Source: Bacteroidia bacterium
GTDB lineage: Bacteria; Bacteroidota; Bacteroidia; Chitinophagales; Saprospiraceae
Assembly: GCA_030432855.1 (NCBI GenBank)
Contig: JAUILM010000025.1
Span: forward strand, 1 to 18,061
Reading direction: 5' to 3'
DNA: 18,061 nt
Positions 7,347 through 16,907 of the stretch are shown here, piece by piece. Numbering within the stretch: the first letter of the stretch is position 1; every line of letters begins with the position of its first letter. The notes under the pieces were generated by a model. The model saw only the letters and a program-made list of their open reading frames with translations, searched no databases and had not been told where the DNA came from. The translations under genes and the position numbers were made by a program.

Positions 7347-10300
7347 ATGAAAAACCATCTGCTCATCATCTGCATTACCTACTTTTTTATTCTCCCCTCT
7401 CTTTCGTCACAAGAAGATCACATTCATCTTTGGGAGATATCAGGAAATAACTTGCATTCAAAATCTTATCTATTTGGATCCATTCATCTCAATGACACAA
7501 GGCTTTTTCAGTTTTCAGATTCGTTAGCACTTGCTCTTCAATCCTGCGAAGCATTTGCTACCGAAATACACATGGACTCTCTAAATACATTCATTTCGAA
7601 AGCTTTTGAATCGGAATCTTTTGACAATGACCCAGAAGAGACCACCGAAAGTCAATCGGGCAGTGATTATTTGAGGTACCTTGACAAAAATGGTAAAGAA
7701 ACCTTACTCGATGTGTACCTCGCGGCTATCGCAAAACAACTCGATAAGAAGATCTATGGTTTGGAAAAAGTAGAAGATCAGGAAAACCTTTTTACTTATT
7801 CTGATGCGGAAAGTTTTTCACAATCCCATTTGGACAGTATGATTGATTTCTATAGTACAGGGGATGTTAATCTACTGCATAATTTTATTTCAAGAAGTTA
7901 TCCCAACTTGAATGAAGATTTGGACATGATAGCAAGAAATAAGACGCAGTTGTTCTCCTTTCTCTCTCTGGCGAAGAAGCACTCTACATTTGCAGTGGTA
8001 GGCGTGGGACATCTACGGGGTGAGTCCAATGTACTGGAAATGCTAGAAGGTGAAGGATATAAAATCCGACAGGTTAAAGCTGGTCAGATCGACAACAGGA
8101 TGGAAGAATGGTATGAACGATATAAAACAGATGAATGGGTACACATCACCTCTCAAAACCAGGAATTCACCATTGAAGCACCCTATCCTGAAGTAATGAA
8201 TTTGGAAACAGATGGTGTTGAAATGATCATGAATATGGACTTCTACAAGGGGTTAGTCTACATGACCTTAAGAGTTCCCAACATTGATAATATTCATGAA
8301 TCCATAGCAGAAATGATACTTGAAGAGTGGTCTGGAAAAGATTCTCTATCGCTCACTCTTATTAAAACCCATGATGATAGCACCTCCAGGAAGGAGCACT
8401 ACTATTTTGAAAATCCTTCATTAACGGGTCAACTTCAAGTCACTACCTCATCGAACATCGTCTGCCTGCAGCTTGTCCTGGGTTTCTCAAAAAGTAGCCT
8501 TGAAGACGAGGATCTAAGACGATACTTTGAGAGTATACAGATATTAGGATCTGATCCTACGTGGAAAATTCTTGAGGTTCCATCAGCTCATTTTAAGGTG
8601 ATGTTTCCAGGCACAAATAAATGGCAATCAAACAAATTACCGAATCCGGATTTTCCCGCCAGAGGTGATGTAGAAATTCATTACAATATTGGTCGTGATC
8701 CCGAGACTCTAAATCAGTATCTAGTCCGGTATCAAAACATGTCCCCAGGCACCCTGTATTTAGATGAAAAGGAGGACCTCTTATCTACTTTAAATTACTT
8801 TGCACAACAATTTTCAAAAGAGGTAACCGTAAAAACTTATTCTAAACTTGGAGGGTATCACAGTTTATCCGGAAGCATGTCAGATTCTCTCAATCAGCAC
8901 TTACATTTTAAAGGTGTAATACGTGGGAATCAGATGATCATCCTTCTAGAATTTTCCAGCAATCCCTCAGCTAACTTGACTTTCTTTAACTCGCTCACCC
9001 TTCTACCGGCAAAACCTGCTGCTCTGTCATCGTATATTTACGATAATGCTGATTTTAAGATTGATGCTCCCACATTATCTTACAGTTATGATAGCTATGC
9101 AGAAGATAGCACTTTAATCCAAAACATATCTTTCTCAGATAACAGTACGAACTCCACAATTGACTTCGATTTTCGTCGACTATCAAATTATGAGTCGTTG
9201 GATACCCTAGCCCCTTCAATCTTGAGTGATAGCATTGAATTGCTAGAATCATTTGACACAGTACTATCTGTCGATAGATTTCATTATCAAGATTCCCTAT
9301 GGGGATATGCCATAACTTACAGAGACGATTCTTCTTCCTATTTCTTCAGATCCTTTACATTATTCTTCAATAACCATAAAGCAAATTTGCTGTTTGCCGT
9401 GCCTATCGAACTTTTAGGGAGTGATTATGTAGATAACATTATTCAATCGATGCAAATTAAAGTACAGCCTACTGCTCTTGCATTGATGATGGAAAATAAG
9501 GGCCGAAAGATCTTGGAAGATTTACGCAGTACTGATTCAATAATATTTAATCTTGCAGCCACGGCTCTATCTGAACATACATTCGATTCGATTTATCAAG
9601 AGGAACTCGTAGATCTATTACTAGTGCCCAAGATAGACAGCTTGGAGCCCTTTAATTCTGACTTCTACCTGGTCACTAGCCTTCATGAATTTGGAAGTAC
9701 TAATATAGAGGAAGCCTTTTTAAATCTATATAATACGACTTCGAATCAAACAACCAAAACTAGAATTCTAGAAAGCCTAAGTTTACGATCGTCACCTCAA
9801 ACCATTCCCACTCTGCTTGATGTGCTCACTGAAAGTGAACCGTCCACGGAATTGCCTTCAGAAATTTACTCCTCCTTCCGGGACTCGTTGGAGCTATTCG
9901 ATCGGAATTTCAACAGATTGAAATCATTATCAGCCAAAGGACCCACTGCCGAACCATTTATAGAAACTGCACTCTACTGGCACAAACAAGATTCACAGGC
10001 TACTTATATTGACTCAAATCGACTATTTTTTGATTCACTTATTGATGCTAAAATTCGGCTTTATGAGCTTAATTTATCGACAGATTCATCTCTAAGTATA
10101 GCGACCTATGTGATGGATTACCTCCTAAATTTTCCTTCATCCTCTTTAGAGGAGAGAATTCGATCAGTTGTCCTCCAAATACCTGACACCTACAGCAAAT
10201 ATCAGCTCTTATATAATGATATCAAATTGGGCCGAGCTTTGGATACTTCGCTAATTGTTGAGACAATGGAATCGGAGTATTATGCCTACTACATTGTGGA

Positions 10301-10661
10301 TGCACTTGAAGACAATAATAGATTTGACGAAATACCTGAAAGGTTCAAAGACACTGCTTACATAGCATCACTTGTCATGAAAAATCATTTTTATGAATCC
10401 TATGATATTTGGTGTGACTCTTGTAAAGTCATTGAGACTGTAGTGGATCTGGAGATGTGGAAAGAAGATAGAATGTTGCTTACTCAGTGCTGGGACGAGC
10501 AAGAGGGATATTTTCTTGGACTGATTGGTCCATTTAATTCTGATGGAAGATTCAACATGAGTTCAGATATTTCTACCTACTATAATGAGAGACAATTTAA
10601 TGACAACCCCGTTGACCTCGTTCCTGCGATGATCGAGTATATGCGCACAAGTGATGATTGA
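7347..10661 (+). CDS. Large exported TraB/GumN-family protein with repeated beta domains and a helical C-terminus
   Basis: From the ATG at 7347 this encodes 1104 residues; an upstream ATG at 7209 would put 46 basic residues before the signal peptide and is rejected. Signal peptide: about 1-22, ending LSSQ. Residues about 26-245 are a TraB/GumN domain, with the N-terminal signature YLFGSIHLND (41-50), a conserved acidic ATEIHMDS (71-78) and the C-terminal VVGVGHLRG (217-225). This superfamily includes putative metal-dependent proteases. Three segments of about 140 residues follow (near 264-400, 405-553 and 565-705), each opening with an FxxxxP-like strand and ending FxxSxxxL. They look like tandem copies of one alpha/beta domain. 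Residues 716-1104 are helical, HEAT-like. Sampled stretches are very AT-rich (28 % G+C at 10021-10080, 35 % at 9541-9600) against 57 % at 14641-14700 in mqo. TraB/GumN proteins are normally about 300 residues long. Confidence 0.8.
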   Translation: MKNHLLIICITYFFILPSLSSQEDHIHLWEISGNNLHSKSYLFGSIHLNDTRLFQFSDSLALALQSCEAFATEIHMDSLNTFISKAFESESFDNDPEETTESQSGSDYLRYLDKNGKETLLDVYLAAIAKQLDKKIYGLEKVEDQENLFTYSDAESFSQSHLDSMIDFYSTGDVNLLHNFISRSYPNLNEDLDMIARNKTQLFSFLSLAKKHSTFAVVGVGHLRGESNVLEMLEGEGYKIRQVKAGQIDNRMEEWYERYKTDEWVHITSQNQEFTIEAPYPEVMNLETDGVEMIMNMDFYKGLVYMTLRVPNIDNIHESIAEMILEEWSGKDSLSLTLIKTHDDSTSRKEHYYFENPSLTGQLQVTTSSNIVCLQLVLGFSKSSLEDEDLRRYFESIQILGSDPTWKILEVPSAHFKVMFPGTNKWQSNKLPNPDFPARGDVEIHYNIGRDPETLNQYLVRYQNMSPGTLYLDEKEDLLSTLNYFAQQFSKEVTVKTYSKLGGYHSLSGSMSDSLNQHLHFKGVIRGNQMIILLEFSSNPSANLTFFNSLTLLPAKPAALSSYIYDNADFKIDAPTLSYSYDSYAEDSTLIQNISFSDNSTNSTIDFDFRRLSNYESLDTLAPSILSDSIELLESFDTVLSVDRFHYQDSLWGYAITYRDDSSSYFFRSFTLFFNNHKANLLFAVPIELLGSDYVDNIIQSMQIKVQPTALALMMENKGRKILEDLRSTDSIIFNLAATALSEHTFDSIYQEELVDLLLVPKIDSLEPFNSDFYLVTSLHEFGSTNIEEAFLNLYNTTSNQTTKTRILESLSLRSSPQTIPTLLDVLTESEPSTELPSEIYSSFRDSLELFDRNFNRLKSLSAKGPTAEPFIETALYWHKQDSQATYIDSNRLFFDSLIDAKIRLYELNLSTDSSLSIATYVMDYLLNFPSSSLEERIRSVVLQIPDTYSKYQLLYNDIKLGRALDTSLIVETMESEYYAYYIVDALEDNNRFDEIPERFKDTAYIASLVMKNHFYESYDIWCDSCKVIETVVDLEMWKEDRMLLTQCWDEQEGYFLGLIGPFNSDGRFNMSSDISTYYNERQFNDNPVDLVPAMIEYMRTSDD

Positions 10662-10662
10662 C

Positions 10663-11790
10663 TCATAACTTGAGAATTTTTTGAATCTCACGATATTCGC
10701 CAAAATTCAACTCCAGGAAATAAATGCCTGCTGGTAGGGAACTGGAATCAATAAAATCCTTCTCTCTACCTTCAATTTCTTTCTTGAATACCATCCGTCC
10801 GCTCTCATCAAACAGATGCACACTCTCTGTATTAGAAATTGCAGATCCGGTTATCGTTAAGTAGTCCCTCACCGGATTAGGATATACATTAAAGTCTAGC
10901 TTATAAGTCGAAGTATCTACCGTATAACCAAAGTGATGATTTTCTATAGGCCCCATGCAATGGTAGACTATGGTATCCAGACAAACCACCTCATAGGAGA
11001 CTTTCTTCCTTTCATCCACATCAATCACGACGAAATTGTCAGCTCGTCCCGATCCCATCCCGGTCCCAATAAATTCAATATTTTCATTGCGATCATACAT
11101 CAGGGAATGACTCCAGGGTGCTCCCCCCATATCACCCGCACACATAGTCACCCGATTCGGTAATGCATGAAAAAGAGGTACAACAGTATCCCAGAAATTG
11201 ATTTGAGCTGCACGACCTTCCTTGGAATTGGGCCGCACTTTTCCATATTTATTTTCACGCTCCCACCACAACACCTGATGAAAGAAAACGAAAATGTGAT
11301 CAACCTGTCTAAAATTTTCATTCAGTACCTGCTGCAGATATTCCAATTGTTCCCCTGAGATATTCCATCGGTCCAACAGAGGATCCAGCACAATAAATAA
11401 ATCATTTTCATGCGTGAAGTGGTAGTATCGATCACCGATATATTCCTTATAAAGGGCCAGGTCTTCCAGGTCATGATTGCCCGGTGCAAAATGAACCGGA
11501 ATTTGAAAACTTTCCACATCACTTAGCACTTCTTGCCAGTCTAGGGCAGTCGGATCTCTGGTAATCATATCCCCCAGTAAGACGCCAAAGTCAAGTTCAC
11601 CTACCTGGGTATATTGTTCCATAGTTCGGGTAAACGGAGGATGAAGGCCTACATTATTTAGACCTGAGAGACCTCCGGTGTGACCTGCAATGAAAAACCG
11701 GTAAGACTCTTGAGACCTAGCCTGATAACAGAGTGTCAAAGTAAGGGCTATAAGAGGAATTACCCGGAATATCTTCATTCTCATATGCAT
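10663..11790 (-). CDS. T9SS-exported calcineurin-like phosphoesterase with degenerate metal motifs
   Basis: This encodes 375 residues. ATGs at residues 1, 3 and 5 are all possible starts before the signal peptide, which ends about residue 27 (ARSQ). The middle is a metallophosphoesterase fold with GDM at 73-75, GNHDLED at 104-110 and a His at 171 (FFHQVLWWE). The usual first motif DxH is AGH here (35-37), and the final GHxH is replaced by AGDMGG (218-223), so several metal ligands are missing. I recall related Bacteroidota proteins with an AGHxYG start, so this may be a family trait rather than decay. Residues about 298-375 are a type A T9SS sorting domain (FNVYPNPVRDY at 300-310, GIYFLEL, ending KILKL), directing outer-membrane export and removal or surface anchoring. 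The stop lies one base from the stop of the convergent TraB/GumN gene. Confidence 0.85.
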   Translation of the reverse strand: MHMRMKIFRVIPLIALTLTLCYQARSQESYRFFIAGHTGGLSGLNNVGLHPPFTRTMEQYTQVGELDFGVLLGDMITRDPTALDWQEVLSDVESFQIPVHFAPGNHDLEDLALYKEYIGDRYYHFTHENDLFIVLDPLLDRWNISGEQLEYLQQVLNENFRQVDHIFVFFHQVLWWERENKYGKVRPNSKEGRAAQINFWDTVVPLFHALPNRVTMCAGDMGGAPWSHSLMYDRNENIEFIGTGMGSGRADNFVVIDVDERKKVSYEVVCLDTIVYHCMGPIENHHFGYTVDTSTYKLDFNVYPNPVRDYLTITGSAISNTESVHLFDESGRMVFKKEIEGREKDFIDSSSLPAGIYFLELNFGEYREIQKILKL

Positions 11791-11865
11791 GGACCATCTA
11801 ACATAGTGATCTTTGGACTTTCAAGCAATTCTGTGAGACGCAAGCATTTCTCTTATCTTAGTTGC

Positions 11866-13764
<1,899 letters not shown>

Positions 13765-13769
13765 GTAGT

Positions 13770-15254
13770 ATGGCAGATAATCATTACGATGTGGCACTTA
13801 TAGGAGCTGGCATTATGAGTGCCACTCTGGGAACCCTGCTCATGGAGCTTGATCCCAATCTTAAGGTGGTTTTATTTGAACGGTTGGATGAGGTAGGTGC
13901 TGAAAGTTCAGACGCATGGAATAATGCAGGCACAGGTCATGCTGCCTATTGCGAGTTAAATTACACTCCCATTAATGATACGGGAGAAGTAGATCTTGGC
14001 AAGGCTTTGCGTATTACCGAATCATTTGAAGTCTCTAAACAATTCTGGTCTTATCTGCGCACCCATCAATTGATCCATAGCAGCAATGCATTTATAAACG
14101 ACATTCCACACATGTCATTTGTCATGGGTGATGAGCATGTCGCCTTTTTGAAAAAGCGATATGCCGCTATGTCACAATTTCCAGCATTTGCTGACATGAT
14201 ACTGACGGAGGATCATGCCATAATGCAAGATTGGATACCCTTGATGATGGAGGGACGATCACCTTCAGAAAAACTAGCTGCTACCCGCATGGAAATTGGC
14301 ACAGATGTCAACTTTGGAGCCTTGACTCGCGCCATGGTATATCACCTGCAGAATACTGAGGGCATTGATGTGTTTCTCGGTCATGAGGTGCGGGACCTGA
14401 AAGAACTCAAAAACAAGAACTGGCGTATCAAAGTCAAGGACCTGGAGCGTCAGGACCGCATGTCCGTGACTGCAGATTTCGTTTTTATAGGAGCCGGAGG
14501 TGGTGCTTTACCTTTACTGGATGAATCTGGGATTCCTGAGGGTCGTGGGTATGGAGGATTTCCTGTAAGTGGCCAGTGGCTTCGATGCCATAACCCGGAA
14601 GTGATTGAACGGCATGAAGCCAAGGTCTATGGAAAGGCATCCGTGGGTTCACCTCCCATGTCAGTACCGCATCTTGACACCCGCATGATGAACGGTCAAC
14701 GGTCCCTGCTTTTTGGACCCTATGCCGGGTTCTCAACCAAATTTCTGAAAAACGGTTCTTACTTTGACTTGCCTCTTTCATTAGAAGCACACAATCTATG
14801 GCCAATGCTCTCCGCAGGCGCTCAAAACATCGATCTAACAAAGTATTTAGTCAAGCAAGTGTTGCAGTCTCCAGAGGATCGATTTAAGACATTACAGACC
14901 TACTACCCGGAAGCACAGTTTGATGACTGGCAACTCGAAATTGCCGGCCAGCGTGTACAAATCATTAAAAAAGATGATAAGGGAGGCGGAGTCCTAAAAT
15001 TCGGTACCGAAATCGTTAAAAATCAATCGGGAAGCTTAGCCGCTCTGCTGGGCGCCTCCCCCGGTGCTTCGACATCAGTATCCATCATGATCAATGTCCT
15101 GGAACAATGCTTCCCTCAACAAATGAAATCAACTGCCTGGCGAAACACACTACTTAAGATGATACCCACCTATGGTCAGTCACTCATTGATAATGCATCC
15201 TTGCTGGCAAAAACCCGGGAATATACCAGTGAAGTTTTGAAACTTGAAGATTGA
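13770..15254 (+). CDS. mqo: Malate:quinone oxidoreductase
   Basis: This encodes 494 residues, the normal length. Mqo is a peripheral membrane flavoenzyme that oxidises malate to oxaloacetate and passes electrons to the quinone pool (EC 1.1.5.4), serving the TCA cycle in place of or beside NAD-dependent malate dehydrogenase. The N-terminal FAD-binding segment DVALIGAGIMSATLGTLLMEL (residues 7-27) is clear, followed by the family-specific ESSDAWNNAGTGHAAYCELNYTP near 45-67. Further family segments include FIGAGGGALPLL and RGYGGFPVSGQWLRC in the middle and SLAALLGASPGASTSVSIM near 425-443. It is followed after 14 bases by the repeat island, so no conventional terminator lies between. The gap to the kinase stop is 5 bases, which is unusual company for mqo. 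Confidence 0.97.
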   Translation: MADNHYDVALIGAGIMSATLGTLLMELDPNLKVVLFERLDEVGAESSDAWNNAGTGHAAYCELNYTPINDTGEVDLGKALRITESFEVSKQFWSYLRTHQLIHSSNAFINDIPHMSFVMGDEHVAFLKKRYAAMSQFPAFADMILTEDHAIMQDWIPLMMEGRSPSEKLAATRMEIGTDVNFGALTRAMVYHLQNTEGIDVFLGHEVRDLKELKNKNWRIKVKDLERQDRMSVTADFVFIGAGGGALPLLDESGIPEGRGYGGFPVSGQWLRCHNPEVIERHEAKVYGKASVGSPPMSVPHLDTRMMNGQRSLLFGPYAGFSTKFLKNGSYFDLPLSLEAHNLWPMLSAGAQNIDLTKYLVKQVLQSPEDRFKTLQTYYPEAQFDDWQLEIAGQRVQIIKKDDKGGGVLKFGTEIVKNQSGSLAALLGASPGASTSVSIMINVLEQCFPQQMKSTAWRNTLLKMIPTYGQSLIDNASLLAKTREYTSEVLKLED

Positions 15255-15268
15255 TTTTACGGTCAGTT

Positions 15269-15444
15269 GGCAGCCTGGTGACCGAAGCCTTGTGCGTAGG
15301 TTACTGGCAGTGGGCAGCCTGGTGACCGAAGCCTTGTGCGTAGGTTACTGGCAGTGGGCAGCCTGGTGACCGAAGCCTTGTGCGTAGGTTACTGGCAGTG
15401 GGCAGCCTGGTGACCGAAGCCTTGTGCGTAGGTTACTGGCAGTG
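15269..15444 (+). repeat. Four perfect 44-bp tandem repeats, each with a hairpin
   Basis: Units begin at 15269, 15313, 15357 and 15401 and are identical over 44 bases. Each carries the arm CTGGTGACC, a 15-base loop GAAGCCTTGTGCGTA and the arm GGTTACTGG, giving nine pairs as plus-strand RNA (three of them G-U). The first unit starts 14 bases after the mqo stop. Two diverged single copies lie further on. No spacers are present, so this is not a CRISPR array. Confidence 0.95.
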
Positions 15445-15535
15445 TGGCAGTTTTCGGTGTGGCAGTGTGTCAGCTTATTAGTTGAAAACCGGTCAACCTT
15501 ATTTAGGCATGGACATTAAAAAATCCCGGCACCCT
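15445..15535. other. Degenerate repeat-flanking segment
   Basis: Just after the tandem array, GTGTGGCAG-like words recur (15443-15469), and a 5-bp hairpin GTTGA/TCAAC lies at 15481-15497. I see no gene here. Confidence 0.4.
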
Positions 15536-15567
15536 CTGGCAGCCGAAACCCTGGCGTAGGTTGCTGG
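15536..15567 (+). repeat. Diverged single copy of the 44-bp unit's hairpin
   Basis: Arms CTGGCAGCC (15536-15544) and GGTTGCTGG (15559-15567) flank a 14-base loop GAAACCCTGGCGTA. Compared with the tandem units, one pair changes from T-A to C-G, and two others change between G-T and A-T or the reverse, so pairing is kept. It is preceded by ACCCT like the other single copy. Confidence 0.8.
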
Positions 15568-15610
15568 AAACATGAATAAACGGAGACGTAAATATTTATT
15601 AATGAATTCC

Positions 15611-15685
15611 GGATGTTTTGCTCGCGCTTACCCCCGGCCCCTGTTTATCGCTACGCTTCTAAACCGGGGAGCCCCGCCCACATCC
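15611..15685. repeat. GC-rich hairpin block flanked by a short inverted repeat
   Basis: GGATG (15611-15615) and CATCC (15681-15685) enclose a GC-rich block. Inside, 15636-15647 pairs with 15660-15673 in a stem of about 12 pairs with two bulges and a 12-base loop TCGCTACGCTTC. The block interrupts the other repeats, so it may be a separate insertion. Confidence 0.45.
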
Positions 15686-15718
15686 ATTCTAAATCTTTTG
15701 TAAGCATTACTGAAAAGT

Positions 15719-15960
15719 CCTGGCACCCGGAATCAGAATAAACGGAGACGAAAATATTTATAAAATATTCCGGAAACCGGACACCTGAAACCCTCTGGTG
15801 ACCGAAGCCTTAAGCGTAGGTCACGGGCACCTATCAAAACGGAGACGTATATATTTATTAAAAAATTCCTGGCACCCGGTACCTGGGACCAGGCACCTAT
15901 CAAAACGGAGACGTACATTTAATTTAATACTCCCGGACACCGGAAACCGGAAACCGGATA
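15719..15960 (+). repeat. CCNGGNA-like heptamer tracts
   Basis: Loose 7-base repeats of the type CCNGGNA run in register: two at 15719-15732, three at 15770-15790 (CCGGAAA, CCGGACA, CCTGAAA), five at 15868-15902 and four at 15933-15960 (CCGGACA, CCGGAAA twice, CCGGATA). They join the AAACGGAGACG boxes. Confidence 0.75.
15795..15827 (+). repeat. Second diverged single copy of the hairpin
   Basis: Arms CTGGTGACC (15795-15803) and GGTCACGGG (15819-15827) flank the 15-base loop GAAGCCTTAAGCGTA. One G-T pair of the tandem units is G-C here and one pair becomes G-G. The orientation is the same as all other copies. Confidence 0.75.
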
Positions 15961-15965
15961 CCGTC

Positions 15966-16907
15966 TCAGACCTCCTCCCACTGATGACTGTTCACTGATT
16001 TTTCAAGAGCTTCCAATATAGCCATACCTGTCAAGATGCTTTCATGGCTTCTGGGCTCTACACCTGTGGTGAACATGGTGACCATGTCCGTGTAGTTTTT
16101 TCCGGGCGTGGTCTTTTCCAGTCGTGACTTGATCTGTTGAATTCCTTCATCGGTTTCTACATAGGTCTGCCACCCATAATTCTTAGTAGTAAAAATTAAA
16201 GAGACCAGCATTCCATTTCGATAAATGACCTGAGCACTGCTATTTTTTCCATTATTAGTGACACGTACTCTATCCACATCCAAGCCAAATAAATAAATCA
16301 TGGGCTCGATCAGATGGGGTCCGTAAAAGAAAATACCGCCATACTCGGAAAATATATCACAGGGTCCATACATCACCACCTGATTGATATTTTCGATGGC
16401 GTCTATTTGCTTTTTTTGATCAAAGGTATCATAACTATGTGCTATCGAACTGAATGATGTGACGGGCGTACCCTTTTCTTTAGCCATCTGTAAAAAAGAC
16501 TTACCTTCTGACACTCTATAGCAAAATGGCTTATCAATAAAAGAAGGAATACCTGCCTCCACGAAAGGTGAAGCTGCCGATAAGTGATATTTCCCATGGC
16601 GATGATCCACAATTAAAGCATCGATTTTTCCCAACATTTCTTCCGGATCCCGGACTTGATTTGGAATTTGTCCTTTCTCCATAGCATCTTTTGCAAATGC
16701 ATCCGTCTCACCCCAGACATAGTCAACGGAAACGCCAGGAAATGCCTTATCGATATTAAATAATTTTCCAAAGCCTCGCGTATGCGAATTTTCGGCACCA
16801 ATGATTCCGATTCGTATTGTTTCTGCATCCCCAAGCGACCAGGGCATAAAACTTCCGGCTGCAGAGAGAGATACCGTTGATATAAATGACCTTCTATTCA
16901 TCTTCAT
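15966..16907 (-). CDS. Tat-exported Gfo/Idh/MocA-family oxidoreductase
   Basis: From the ATG at 16907 this encodes 313 residues. An upstream in-frame ATG at 16949 lies inside the preceding gene and is rejected. The A of the chosen ATG is the last base of the preceding gene's TAA stop (TAATG), indicating coupled translation. The N-terminus carries a twin-arginine signal, NRRSFISTVSLSAAG (4-18), so the folded protein should be exported with its cofactor bound. The nucleotide-binding segment is IRIGIIGAENSHTRGFG (31-47), differing from the canonical GxGxxG. A DHRHGKYH (101-108) and DKP (125-127) stand where the usual catalytic EKP lies. The C-terminal half forms the family's alpha/beta domain. 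The substrate is unknown; family members oxidise or reduce sugars, inositols and related compounds using NAD(P). Confidence 0.88.
   Translation of the reverse strand: MKMNRRSFISTVSLSAAGSFMPWSLGDAETIRIGIIGAENSHTRGFGKLFNIDKAFPGVSVDYVWGETDAFAKDAMEKGQIPNQVRDPEEMLGKIDALIVDHRHGKYHLSAASPFVEAGIPSFIDKPFCYRVSEGKSFLQMAKEKGTPVTSFSSIAHSYDTFDQKKQIDAIENINQVVMYGPCDIFSEYGGIFFYGPHLIEPMIYLFGLDVDRVRVTNNGKNSSAQVIYRNGMLVSLIFTTKNYGWQTYVETDEGIQQIKSRLEKTTPGKNYTDMVTMFTTGVEPRSHESILTGMAILEALEKSVNSHQWEEV

Larger units (their letters stand above)
15578..15936. repeat. Four copies of an AAACGGAGACG box with AT-rich tail
   Basis: Copies begin at 15578, 15740, 15837 and 15903. Each opens AAACGGAGACG, continues through an AT-rich stretch of about 18 bases (ATATTTATTAA-like), and ends in a TCCGG, TCCTGG or TCCCGG. 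Copies 3 and 4 also share 24 identical bases (15826-15849 and 15892-15915), a 66-bp period. Copies 1 and 2 share GAATAAACGGAGACG instead. Confidence 0.85.

Noticed and set aside
11680..11865. N-terminal extension of the histidine kinase
   Set aside because: It would overlap the divergent phosphoesterase gene and bury the signal peptide.
15269..15444. Direct repeats resembling a CRISPR array
   Set aside because: The 44-bp units follow each other with no spacers, and no cas genes are near.
15733..15998. Short open frames on both strands within the repeat island
   Set aside because: Their recurring peptide words (such as YVSVLIGA) come from translating the AAACGGAGACG boxes; they are not genes.
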